A DNA stretch of 64,000 nucleotides from JAPYTK01 sp964401935 (GTDB lineage: Bacteria > Myxococcota_A > Polyangia > Polyangiales > Polyangiaceae): assembly GCA_964401935.1 (NCBI GenBank), contig CAYOAL010000001.1:62001-126000 (forward strand). Direction: 5' to 3'. A program made the translations under genes and the position numbers. Below are positions 41,542-50,053 of this stretch, piece after piece (within the stretch, counting starts at the first letter, position 1; the number at the start of each line of letters is the position of its first letter). The notes below the pieces were generated by a model. That model had not been told where the DNA came from. It made no database searches and saw only the letters and a program-made list of their open reading frames with translations.

Positions 41542-43470
41542 TCAACGAACGAACCGCGTGCCGTCGTAACGGAGGGCCACCTTCTCCACGCCGCCCCACG
41601 GCAAGAGCAGCGGCTCGAAGTCGCCGTCGGGCTCCGTCTTCTGCATCCAAGGATAGTTCTCCTTGGTGTATCCGACGGCCTTTCCCGGCCGCAGCGTGAT
41701 CTGCTTCTTCGCCTTCTTGTCGAAGTCGAGCCGCGCCTCGACGCGCTTGTCCCCGACGCGCCGCCCCACCTCGGCGGCGAACACGCGCTCGAGCACCTCG
41801 CCCTTCACCTTGTACACGAGCACCACCTCGCGCTGCATCTGCCCCTTGCCTACCTCTTCGGGCAGCGGCGTGCGGATCTCGCCTCGCACGACGATCTCCT
41901 CGAGGCCGTCTCCTGTCACGTCCTGGCTCGTTACGGCGCGGATGTCGCTCGCCTTCTCGAACTGTGACAGCGTGAGCGCGCTGAACCCGCGCCCGTCACG
42001 AAATCCAGGCCCGAAGATCACCAGATCACGCCCGTGCACCACGAGCCGCTCCTGGTCTTTGCCCCCCACCATGTCGGCGCGCAGATCGAAGGACGGCTTG
42101 CCCTGCACCTTGCGCTGTTTCTTGTAGAGCTCATACACCTGCTCGGGGTCGGGCGCGTTCTGACGCTTGGTCCAGGTGGTCACGCTCGGTGGCTTGGGCC
42201 CGGACTTCTTCGGGGCGGCGGCGACGGCGGTGTCGTCGTCCGGGGGCGGTGGCGGCGGGGCCGACTCGCTCTCTTGGGCTTGCTCTTGGGTGAGCGCGAA
42301 CGTCCCCCCCTTCACGGTGAAGGTCTGCGACGCGATGGCTCCCCACGGCACGAGCACGGGGGTCGCCCCCGTGCTCGACGTGCGCTGGTAGTCGGCGGAG
42401 GTGAGCCCGCTCGCCTTGCCCGGCGACAGCACGATGGTGGTACCGGCGCCTTTGCCGCTCACCTTGTACTCGTTGGCGATCGTGCCGCCGCTCGTGAGGG
42501 AGAGCTTCACCTCTTGGGCGAACACCGCGTCCGGCGTCTCGCCCGCCGCGTGATAGCTCAACACCTCGAGCACCTCGACGCTCCCGAGGCTTCCCGGTAC
42601 GCGCTTGACCAGGAGCAGGTCGGCCTTGCCGTCTCCGGTGAAGTCGTCAACCTCCAGCTTCGACACGTCTTTGGTGCCGAGGTCTCGGTAGTAGTACTGC
42701 TCGCCCCCGCGATACCCGGGACCGAGGATCACGAGGAAGCGATCGTAGATGAGCACGCGCTCGAGCATGCCGTCGCCCACCACGTTGGCCATCAGGTTGA
42801 AGCGCGGGGCGCTGCGGATGTTGCGCTGTCGGAGCAGGCCGCTGCCGAGCGCGAGCTCCGACATCGTGGAGATCGCGGGCAGCTCGGCGTAGCGCTGAGA
42901 CGCGGTCGAGCCGAGGACGGTCTCGGCGGTGGTGGAGGCGTCGGCGTCGTGCACGAAGAGGCCGCCGCGATAGCCGACGCGGATGGTGCTGCTCTCGGGG
43001 ACCGCCTTCCACGGCACGAAGGCCTCGAGCGTGTAGCCCCCTCTGCGCGGCGCCTCGACGATCTTGCTCCCCGTCACCTTGCGCCCCGCCTTGTCCTTCA
43101 CCTCCGCGCGGCTCTTGCCCGGGACGCCAGGAAACATCCTGAACGACGCGAGCGTCCCGCCCGGGATGCCGAGCAGGAGCTCGACGTGGTCGCCGCCGCC
43201 CACGAGCTTGTCGTCGGTCACGTCGGCCGCGACGTAGAGCCCGTCGTCGCCGAAGGCGACCGTGGCCTTGGCCTCGATGTCGCCTGCCTTCGCCGAGCCA
43301 CGCACCTCCTTCGTGAGCGGCCGCCAGTCGGTGTCGAACTCTTTGGGCTCGCCATCGAACACCACGTCCTCGGGCGCGGCGAACGCGCGCAGACCTTTGC
43401 TGTTCGCGACCGCGCTCCCCGACGACAAGAGGAGCGCGAGCAGACACGTGACGGATGCGAGCCGAACCAT
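41542..43470 (-). CDS. Exported protein: CBM9-like N-domain and duplicated FG-GAP-like region
   Basis: 642 residues with a signal peptide ('LASVTCLLALLLSSGSAVA'). Residues about 30-190 resemble a CBM9-type beta-sandwich ('VVFDGEPKEFDTDW', 'DGLYVAADVTDDKLVGGGDHVEL', 'YTLEAFVPWKA'). Two similar halves follow, at about 230-400 and 485-640, each with 'RFxLxAxxVG', 'LVIxGPGxR' and an Asp-rich 'DDFTGDGKADLL' or 'QDVTGDGLEEIV' loop like Ca-binding FG-GAP repeats. Each half ends with a 'LxPGKAxG' and a '..PWGx' strand. A Pro-rich linker separates them. Probably an envelope or secreted binding protein. ATG 43470 chosen for the signal. Confidence 0.72.
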   Translation of the reverse strand: MVRLASVTCLLALLLSSGSAVANSKGLRAFAAPEDVVFDGEPKEFDTDWRPLTKEVRGSAKAGDIEAKATVAFGDDGLYVAADVTDDKLVGGGDHVELLLGIPGGTLASFRMFPGVPGKSRAEVKDKAGRKVTGSKIVEAPRRGGYTLEAFVPWKAVPESSTIRVGYRGGLFVHDADASTTAETVLGSTASQRYAELPAISTMSELALGSGLLRQRNIRSAPRFNLMANVVGDGMLERVLIYDRFLVILGPGYRGGEQYYYRDLGTKDVSKLEVDDFTGDGKADLLLVKRVPGSLGSVEVLEVLSYHAAGETPDAVFAQEVKLSLTSGGTIANEYKVSGKGAGTTIVLSPGKASGLTSADYQRTSSTGATPVLVPWGAIASQTFTVKGGTFALTQEQAQESESAPPPPPPDDDTAVAAAPKKSGPKPPSVTTWTKRQNAPDPEQVYELYKKQRKVQGKPSFDLRADMVGGKDQERLVVHGRDLVIFGPGFRDGRGFSALTLSQFEKASDIRAVTSQDVTGDGLEEIVVRGEIRTPLPEEVGKGQMQREVVLVYKVKGEVLERVFAAEVGRRVGDKRVEARLDFDKKAKKQITLRPGKAVGYTKENYPWMQKTEPDGDFEPLLLPWGGVEKVALRYDGTRFVR

Positions 43471-43737
43471 GAGCGAATTCGACAGCGTCGTACCGACGCA
43501 GTTCCACGGCCGGCTCAGTGCGAGCGAGCCTCGGAGGCGAATGGGGAAGTGTAGCCGGACCTCGCCGTCACGCACCACGCTCAACCGCCTGTCGCGGGGC
43601 CGATTCCGGCCAAGGTGGAACACTCCACTCATCGAAGAAGCCGTCGTGGGCAGACGCCGCACAAGCTCTCACAATCTCGTGACGAAGGGCCGTGAGGGGA
43701 GATTTTGGCGACGGATTCGTATATGCCGGTGGTGGGT

Positions 43738-44550
43738 ATGACGGGTCGAGGAGGCGTTGGGCGATCCCAGCGAGGGGGTATGTTGTGGTGGCTCGTGGGG
43801 GTGCCTGCCTTCGCGGCCTGCAACATGATCAGCGGCGCGGACGACATCCGCTTCAGCGACGACGACGATGACGGCAGCTCGTCTTCGTCTTCGAGCAGCA
43901 GCGCGAGCGGCGTGGGGGGTGCCACCGCGAGCGGAGCGCAGCAAACGAGCACCGGTGTCGGTGGTGGCGCGACCGCCAGCTCGAGCAGCACCTCGGCGAG
44001 CACGTCCGGCGCCGGCGCCGGCCCAACCAACTGCGACTACCCAGCCGGTCCCTACAGCGTCGCGCAGGGAGGCACCGTGCCGCCATCGCTCAGCTGGCAA
44101 GGCTACCGCCCGGGGGAGAACACCCCGTCCACCATCTCGATTCAAGACCTCTTCGACTGCGACGGCTCACGGGGGATCGATGCGATCATCATCGACACCT
44201 CCCAATATGGGTGAAGCAGTTGCTATGCCATGGCCGGTGGCCTGGAGAGTGACATGCAGAGCTGGCAGAGCCAGGGCCTCGGGATCGTGGCCATGACGTT
44301 GCTTCTCGACGACCCTGGCGACGCGTCGCCGCCGACCACCGCCGGCGCGCAGACCTGGAAGCAGAACTACGGGCTCAACTCCGTGTATGTGGCGGCCGAC
44401 CCGAACTTCGCGATGGTGCCCGGCAACAGCGTGGGCACACCGCAGCTCTCGATCGTGAACCCACGTACGATGCAGGTGGTGCTGCTCCAGGAGGGCTGGG
44501 GCGGCAGCCACCCGCCGCAGCTCGAACAGCTCGCGATCTCCAATCAGTGA
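43738..44550 (+). CDS. Candidate selenoprotein: thioredoxin-fold lipoprotein with UxxC
   Basis: Read straight through the TGA at 44212-44214, this gene gives 270 residues: a signal peptide with lipobox ('WWLVGVPAFAAC'), an Asp/Ser-rich linker, then a thioredoxin-like domain. Around the TGA the frame reads 'DAIIIDTSQYG', TGA, 'SSCYAMAGGLESDM', so the TGA is residue 159 and Cys is residue 162, giving U-x-x-C where thioredoxins have C-x-x-C. The sequence after it continues in the same frame with 'GLGIVAMTLLLDD' and 'PQLSIVNPRTMQVV' typical of the fold. Nothing else breaks the frame. A SECIS-like hairpin follows. If the TGA were a plain stop, the redox site would be lost. SelA/B/C/D must be elsewhere. 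Confidence 0.75.
44219..44253 (+). promoter_or_regulatory. Bacterial SECIS-like hairpin after the in-frame TGA
   Basis: The lower stem GTTGCT (44219-44224) pairs with AGTGAC (44248-44253) using two G-U pairs; CC (44228-44229) pairs with GG (44244-44245); GGCC (44232-44235) pairs with GGCC (44239-44242), closing a GGT loop. The loop starts with G and lies 21 bases after the TGA, within the usual bacterial SECIS spacing. It is also coding sequence. Confidence 0.6.
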
Positions 44551-44603
44551 ATCGCGGGCCGCGCCGACGGCCCTCCCGCACCAAGCTGGGGTAGAGTCTC
44601 GCG

Positions 44604-45680
44604 ATGGAGGGACTCTTCGTACTCGCGTTTTCGGGCTTGATGGTCGGGTTGGCCATGTTCGCCCTCAAGGTCGAACGGGATCGCGCGCGACGGCTTCAGG
44701 TGCTCTGGGGCGAGGTGGCCGACAAGCTCGAAGGCGAGCTGGTCGCTCCCGAGGAAGGGCTCCTGTTCAAGGTGCTTCGCCCTCAGATCTACGTCACCGT
44801 CGATGGGGTCGACGTGCACGTCGACACCGTCGAGCGCGGCTCGGGGAAGAACAAGACCACGTACACACGGTTGCGGGCGCGGTCCACCGCGCCAGGCCAG
44901 GTGACCCTGAAGGTGTTCCAGGAGCACCTCTTCAGCGGCATCGCGAAGGCGCTCGGTTTCCAGGACGTGGAGGTTGGGGACGAGAGCTTCGACGCCGGCT
45001 TCGTGGTGAAGGCCAACGATCCGATGTTTGCTCGAGCGTGGCTCAACCCGACCGTGCAGAAGCGCGTCGCCCGCACGTCGAGCTACACGTTCGAGCTCAA
45101 GCGGGGGCGCGCGTCGGCCGAGCAACAAGGGATCGACGATGACCCCGAGAGCCTGGTGCGGGCGATCCGCGCGCTGGCGGCGTTTGCCGATGGAAAACAC
45201 CACGTCGTGCGTGCGTTCAAGAAGCTCGCCGCCAAGCTCGGTGGCAAGGCGGTGAAAAAGCGCGAGGGGTGGGCGCGGCTCACCGCGGAGGTGGACGGGA
45301 TCCCGGTGAGCGTCGACACCGCCGAGCACGGGGCCACGCACTACAACGTGGTGTCGGCGACGGTCGTCGGCGCACGGCTCACCCCGATAGCCCTCACCAA
45401 CGACGTGCACGAGTTCTCGCCCAACCTGCCCGTCGTCGAGACGGACCGCGCGCCCGAAGGTTACTCGGTGTGGACGTACGACCGCGAGCGCGGCACCGCG
45501 CAGCTCACCGACGACATCATCGCCCAGATCGAGAAGCTCCAGCCGATCAAGGTGCGCATCGAAGAGGAGCGGGTGCAGGTCTTCATGGTGGGGATCTGTC
45601 CGCCGCTCGCCCGCATGCAGCGAATGGTGACGCTCGCGGTCGCCATCGCGGTCGGCGCGCAGACCGGGCCCTACCGCTGA
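44604..45680 (+). CDS. Membrane-anchored protein with two related halves, unknown function
   Basis: 358 residues: one N-terminal membrane segment ('LFVLAFSGLMVGLAMFAL'), then a cytoplasmic or periplasmic region. Two parts look alike: 'VTVDGVDVHVDTVERGSGKN' near residue 70 and 'AEVDGIPVSVDTAEHGATHY' near 235, each followed by a mixed alpha/beta run and a preceding 'VxxKLxGxxV'-like helix. This suggests an internal duplication. The 'GICPPLARMQRMVTLAVAIA' end could be a second membrane segment. Not recognised. It converges with the P-type ATPase. Confidence 0.65.
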   Translation: MEGLFVLAFSGLMVGLAMFALKVERDRARRLQVLWGEVADKLEGELVAPEEGLLFKVLRPQIYVTVDGVDVHVDTVERGSGKNKTTYTRLRARSTAPGQVTLKVFQEHLFSGIAKALGFQDVEVGDESFDAGFVVKANDPMFARAWLNPTVQKRVARTSSYTFELKRGRASAEQQGIDDDPESLVRAIRALAAFADGKHHVVRAFKKLAAKLGGKAVKKREGWARLTAEVDGIPVSVDTAEHGATHYNVVSATVVGARLTPIALTNDVHEFSPNLPVVETDRAPEGYSVWTYDRERGTAQLTDDIIAQIEKLQPIKVRIEEERVQVFMVGICPPLARMQRMVTLAVAIAVGAQTGPYR

Positions 45681-45732
45681 TCCTCAGCGCTGCTCGCACC
45701 ACGGTCGCGGCCCCGGTGAGCGCCACCAGAGG

Positions 45733-48582
45733 TCAACGACCGCGCGAGGTCGGCTTGGCCATGGTCGAAGGCGGCCCCATGCCGAGGCGGTCGAGCCGGC
45801 GTCGGTTGATGAGCTTGGCCACGTCGACCACCGGCAGCACGATCATGGCGAGGCCGAGCACGAGCAGCCACTCGCTTCCCGACACCGGGAACGTCTTGAA
45901 CACCGGCTGGAGCGTGGGCACGAGCACCGCGACGAGGTGGATGGTCGCGCTCACCGCGACCGCGATGAGCAGGGGTGGGCTCAGGAGCGGACGTGAGGCG
46001 AAGGCCGACCGGATGGGGCTGCGACAGCTGAACGCGTGGATGAGCGGGCTCAGCGCGAGCACCGAGAAGGCGAGCGCGCGCGCCTCGAGCAGCTCGTCGG
46101 TGGGAGCCATCACGTACAGCGACACGGCGGCGGTGCCCATCACGCCGCCCACGAGCAGGATGCCGGCGTAGTCGCGGAAGACCATCAAGCCCTCGTTGAC
46201 CGGTCGAGGCGGCTCCTCCATGAGGCGCTTGTCGGGGGGATCCATGCCGAGCGCGAGGGCCGGCGCGCCGTTGGTGACCAGGTTGATCCACAGCACCATC
46301 AGCGGCGTGAGGGCTGGCCAGTCGGCGAAGAAAGACACCGTGAACACTGCCACCACCAGGCCCATGTTGGCCGAGAGCAAGAAGAAGATGAACTTCTGGA
46401 TGTTGCGATAGATGGCGCGACCCTCGCGCACCGCATCGACGATGGTGGCGAAGTTGTCGTCGCTCAGCACCAGATCCGCGGCTTGACGCGCCACGTCGGT
46501 GCCCATCTTGCCCATGGCCACCCCGATGTTGGCCTCGCGCAGCGCCGGCGCGTCGTTCACGCCGTCGCCGGTCATGGCCACCACGTGCCCAAGCGCCTTG
46601 AACGCACGCACGATCCGCAGCTTCTGTTCTGGGGTGGTGCGCGCGAACACGCGGAGGTGCATGATCTGCTCGGCGAGCGCCTCGTCGTCGAGCTTGGCGA
46701 GCTCGGTCCCCGTGATCGCCTTGTCGCCCGGCTGCCACATGCCCACCTCTTTGGCGATGGCCTGGGCGGTGAGCTTGTGATCCCCGGTGATCATCACCGG
46801 GTGAATGCCTGCGTCGTTGCAGGTCTGCACCGCCTCGAGCACACCGTCGCGCGGCGGATCCATCATGCCCACCAGCCCCACGAAGGTGAGGTGCGTTTCC
46901 AAGGTGTCGGGCGCCTCGTCGGTGTCCACCTCGTCGCGCCGACAGATGGCCAACACGCGGAGCGCCCGAAGGCTCAGCGCGTCGTCCTCCCGTTCGATTT
47001 CGGCACGAACGGCGTCGGTGAGGGGGCGACGTCCAGACGCGGTCTCGAAGAAGTCACAGCGGTCGAGCAGCGCGGAGGTGGCCCCCTTCACGTGGGCCAC
47101 CACGTGGCCTTGAGAGTCACGCGTGACCACCGTCATGCGTTTGCGATCGCTGTCGAACGGCAGCTCCGCGAGCTGCTCGCGGGTCTCGAGCATCTCCTCA
47201 CGGAGGCGGCCGCCCTTGGCGGCGAGCGCGAGCAACGCACCTTCGGTGGGGTCACCGATCAGCGCCCACTGCCCGTGTTCGTTCTTCTGAATCTTGGCGT
47301 TGTTGCAGAGCGCGGCGGTGTCGAGCAGGTGGCCGAGGGGGAGTGGCAACAGGTCGAGCGGGATGGGGTCTTTGCCGTCGAGGAGGTCGCCGGTCACCTC
47401 GTAGCCGGTACCGCTCACCTCGTAGTGGTGCCCGTAGGTGTACACGCTCCGCACGGTCATCTCGTTCTTGGTGAGCGTGCCCGTCTTGTCGGAGCAGATG
47501 ATGGTGGCCGCGCCCAGCGTCTCCACCGCAGGCAGCTTGCGCACGATCGCCCCGCGCTTGGCCATCCGCTGCATGCCGAGGGCGAGGGTGATGGTGGTGA
47601 TCGCCGGCAGCCCCTCGGGGATAGCCGCCACCGCCAGCGCCACCGCCTCGAGGAGGAGCACGCTCCACAAACGTGACGGGCCTCCGAACACGGCCGGGCG
47701 CGCAAAGCCCCAGGCCATGAGCACGAAGCTCAGCCCCAAACACACCCACAGGATGATCTTGCCGAAGTCGTCGAGGCGCTGCTCGAGCGGCGTCTTCTGA
47801 TCCTTGATCGAGGCGATCATCGCGCCAATGAGCCCGAGCTCGGTGTCGGAGGCGGTCGCGGTCACCACCGCGCGCCCCTTCCCGCGCACGACCGAGGTGC
47901 CGGTGTAGAGCATCGTCTCCCGATCGCCGAGGGGCGCGTCCTCGGGGATGGCAGCCATCGCGTCCTTGGTGCGCGGCACGCTCTCCCCGGTGAGCGCCGA
48001 CTCCTCGGCGGCCAGATCGATCGTGTGCAAGAGGCGACTGTCGGCAGCGACCGCGTCGCCAGCCTCGAGCTCGAGCAGATCGCCGACCACGACCTCCGCC
48101 GCCGGCACCACCATGAGCTCGCCACCGCGCCAAACCCGTGCGCTCGGAGCGGCCAGCTTCTGGAGCGCATCGAGGGCCGCCTCCGCCCGCGCCTCTTGGA
48201 AGTAGCCGATCACCGCGTTGAGGATGACGATGAGGAGGATCGCGATAGCGTCCGCGAAACGCCCGAGCCAGCTCGTGCCTTCGTGCTCACCACTCATCCC
48301 GACGACGACCGCGACCACCGCCGCGCCGAGCAGCGTGAGCACGAGCGGATCGGTGAACTGCGCTAGGAGCCGCTTCCAGGCCGGGTCTTTCGGAGGCTCC
48401 GGCAGCCGGTTCGGCCCGTCGTCGCGAAGGCGAGCGGCGGCGTCCGCTGCGGTGAGGCCATCGGCGGTGGTGCCCAGCTCGCCGAGGAGATCTTGGACAT
48501 CACGCGCATGCGGCGCGGCGACCGGCGCCCGCCGCGTGGTTTCGGTTCGGTTGGGCAAGGAGAGACTGTGGCTCCGCGTCAA
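45733..48582 (-). CDS. Cation-transporting P-type ATPase, P2A (Ca2+-type)
   Basis: 949 residues with the P-type ATPase parts in order: actuator 'TGES' (198-201), phosphorylation 'SDKTGTLT' (364-371), nucleotide-binding and hinge 'MTGDGVNDAPAL', and ten membrane segments. Segment M4 has 'AAIPEGLPA' (PEGLP, 322-326), and M6 'NLVTNGAPALALG', as in P2A pumps, which move Ca2+ (or Mn2+) out using ATP. The N-terminal 'LTAADAAARLRDDGPNRLPE' is the cation-ATPase N domain. Substrate ion is inferred. No regulator is adjacent. Confidence 0.94.
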   Translation of the reverse strand: MTRSHSLSLPNRTETTRRAPVAAPHARDVQDLLGELGTTADGLTAADAAARLRDDGPNRLPEPPKDPAWKRLLAQFTDPLVLTLLGAAVVAVVVGMSGEHEGTSWLGRFADAIAILLIVILNAVIGYFQEARAEAALDALQKLAAPSARVWRGGELMVVPAAEVVVGDLLELEAGDAVAADSRLLHTIDLAAEESALTGESVPRTKDAMAAIPEDAPLGDRETMLYTGTSVVRGKGRAVVTATASDTELGLIGAMIASIKDQKTPLEQRLDDFGKIILWVCLGLSFVLMAWGFARPAVFGGPSRLWSVLLLEAVALAVAAIPEGLPAITTITLALGMQRMAKRGAIVRKLPAVETLGAATIICSDKTGTLTKNEMTVRSVYTYGHHYEVSGTGYEVTGDLLDGKDPIPLDLLPLPLGHLLDTAALCNNAKIQKNEHGQWALIGDPTEGALLALAAKGGRLREEMLETREQLAELPFDSDRKRMTVVTRDSQGHVVAHVKGATSALLDRCDFFETASGRRPLTDAVRAEIEREDDALSLRALRVLAICRRDEVDTDEAPDTLETHLTFVGLVGMMDPPRDGVLEAVQTCNDAGIHPVMITGDHKLTAQAIAKEVGMWQPGDKAITGTELAKLDDEALAEQIMHLRVFARTTPEQKLRIVRAFKALGHVVAMTGDGVNDAPALREANIGVAMGKMGTDVARQAADLVLSDDNFATIVDAVREGRAIYRNIQKFIFFLLSANMGLVVAVFTVSFFADWPALTPLMVLWINLVTNGAPALALGMDPPDKRLMEEPPRPVNEGLMVFRDYAGILLVGGVMGTAAVSLYVMAPTDELLEARALAFSVLALSPLIHAFSCRSPIRSAFASRPLLSPPLLIAVAVSATIHLVAVLVPTLQPVFKTFPVSGSEWLLVLGLAMIVLPVVDVAKLINRRRLDRLGMGPPSTMAKPTSRGR

Positions 48583-48589
48583 GAACGCC

Positions 48590-49426
48590 TCAGCGCTTCA
48601 TCCGTGCCTGTTCCGCCTGCTCCTGTGCCTCGAGCTCGGCGAGGGCGGCCGCGAGCTCGTCTTGCTCTGCGGTGCTCAAGTTCTCGAAGCGCTCCTCCTG
48701 ATGCTCCTCGACACGCATGGGCGACGCCTCCTCGAGCGCCGCCGCGAGCGCCGGCGCGAGGCCCATCTTCTGCTTGAGCACGGCGAGATCTTCCTCGGCA
48801 CCGTGCACCACCTCCATGCGGTTGAAGCGGTGCTCGAGGTTGTCGCCGGTGTATTCCTCGGCGAGCTCGGAGGCGGCGTCGGCCTCCGCTTCCATCTGCA
48901 GCACCTTCTGCTCCGCGCGCTCGAAGGCGGAGAACCCTTCCGACTCGTTGAGCCCTTGCAGGGTCTCCTGGATGTGCTTGGTGGCCTTGGCTCGCTGGTA
49001 CTGCGCCTTGAGCACCTGCTTCTTGCGCTTCGCCTCCTCGATCTTGGCGTTGAGCACCCGCAGCGCCATCTTGAGCTGGTCGACCTGCTGCTTCTGCTTG
49101 GCCCACTGATCCTTGAACGTGGTCGCGAGCTGCTCGTGCTCTTTCTTGCGCTGGAGCGCCTCCATCGCGAGCGCGTCGTCGCCAGCGCGCACCGCCATCA
49201 TGGCGCGGCGCTCCCACTCGGCGGCCTTGGCTTGCTCGGCCTCCGCTTGCTTGGCGAGGCGCTTCTCGTCGGCGATCGCGACGGCGACCTGCTTCTTCGC
49301 CTCGATCAGCTGGGTGGCCATGTCGATCACGGCCTGGTCCAGCATCTTGATGGGATCCTCGGCCTTGTCGATCAGGTCGTTGAGGTTGGCTTTGATGAGC
49401 GCAGCGAGTCGCGCGAAGATTCCCAT
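48590..49426 (-). CDS. pspA: PspA/IM30 envelope-stress protein
   Basis: 278 residues, almost all coiled coil, with the IM30 N-terminus 'GIFARLAALIKANLNDLIDK' and 'PIKMLDQAVIDMATQLIEAK'. PspA-type proteins form ESCRT-III-like rods on damaged membrane and keep the proton gradient. The Glu/Ala-rich C-terminus (about 235-278) extends past the typical core. ATG 49426 has a GGAG-like site upstream (AATCGGAGCTGACC). It lies 67 bases downstream of a YbjN-like gene and is probably co-transcribed. No PspF/PspBC is present. Confidence 0.93.
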   Translation of the reverse strand: MGIFARLAALIKANLNDLIDKAEDPIKMLDQAVIDMATQLIEAKKQVAVAIADEKRLAKQAEAEQAKAAEWERRAMMAVRAGDDALAMEALQRKKEHEQLATTFKDQWAKQKQQVDQLKMALRVLNAKIEEAKRKKQVLKAQYQRAKATKHIQETLQGLNESEGFSAFERAEQKVLQMEAEADAASELAEEYTGDNLEHRFNRMEVVHGAEEDLAVLKQKMGLAPALAAALEEASPMRVEEHQEERFENLSTAEQDELAAALAELEAQEQAEQARMKR

Positions 49427-49493
49427 GGTCAGCTCCGATTCTCGAGGCGCCCGATGCTCGAGTCGCGAGGCGGGCGGTCGTGTGCGGTAAGTA

Positions 49494-49886
49494 TCACTCC
49501 ATCGCCAACTTGTGCAGCGTCGCGACGTGTCGCGCCAGCGCGATCTCCATGTCGCTGAGCACACCCGCGATCTCGTTCTCGTCCACGTTCTCGAGCGGGA
49601 GCCCGGCCGCGAGCACCATCTCGTCGCCCTCGAGCGCGTAGGCCGCGTGCACGAGCTCGGTCGCGTTGTACACGAGCATCTGGCGAAACACGGCGAGCTG
49701 GCGATCCGGCTCCACGGGGGCCTTGCCGATGTCGATCCGAGCGACGACGATCGGGTCGTCCACGTACAGAACGATCGGCGGACCGTCGGCGCCCGAAGAC
49801 ACCATGAACATCCCTTCTCCGTTCGACTCGAAAGTGCGATTCAGCCGATACAGGAAGGTTTCGACGTCGTCAGCGGTTCGCGGCAT
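49494..49886 (-). CDS. YbjN/CesT-like sensory or chaperone-fold protein
   Basis: 130 residues with the YbjN-type layout: 'DVETFLYRLNRTFESNGEGM', a beta strand 'PPIVLYVDDPIVVARIDI', 'LAVFRQMLVYNATELVHAAY', 'DEMVLAAGLPLENVDENEIAG'. The fold is shared with type III secretion chaperones and with YbjN, and similar genes sit by pspA in many bacteria. It may act with PspA. No Cys, no membrane segment. Confidence 0.78.
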   Translation of the reverse strand: MPRTADDVETFLYRLNRTFESNGEGMFMVSSGADGPPIVLYVDDPIVVARIDIGKAPVEPDRQLAVFRQMLVYNATELVHAAYALEGDEMVLAAGLPLENVDENEIAGVLSDMEIALARHVATLHKLAME

Positions 49887-50053
49887 GGCGGCTGAGCCTA
49901 GCGGTTACAACTTCCAGTTCCAAGCGCCGAGGGCGCCCCCTGCGCAGACAAGCGCACCCCCGCGTGGTCCGGGGGGCGGTCTTTTTTTGGGTCGACGTCG
50001 CGGGATCCATTCCGCCACGGCGGCAGTTCTGGTACCGTCCCGATCCAGGTATT

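Noticed and set aside
44215..44550. A separate small gene starting at ATG 44230
   Set aside because: It would begin inside a thioredoxin fold, lacks a ribosome site, and continues exactly in frame with the upstream part across the TGA; the selenocysteine reading explains both parts.
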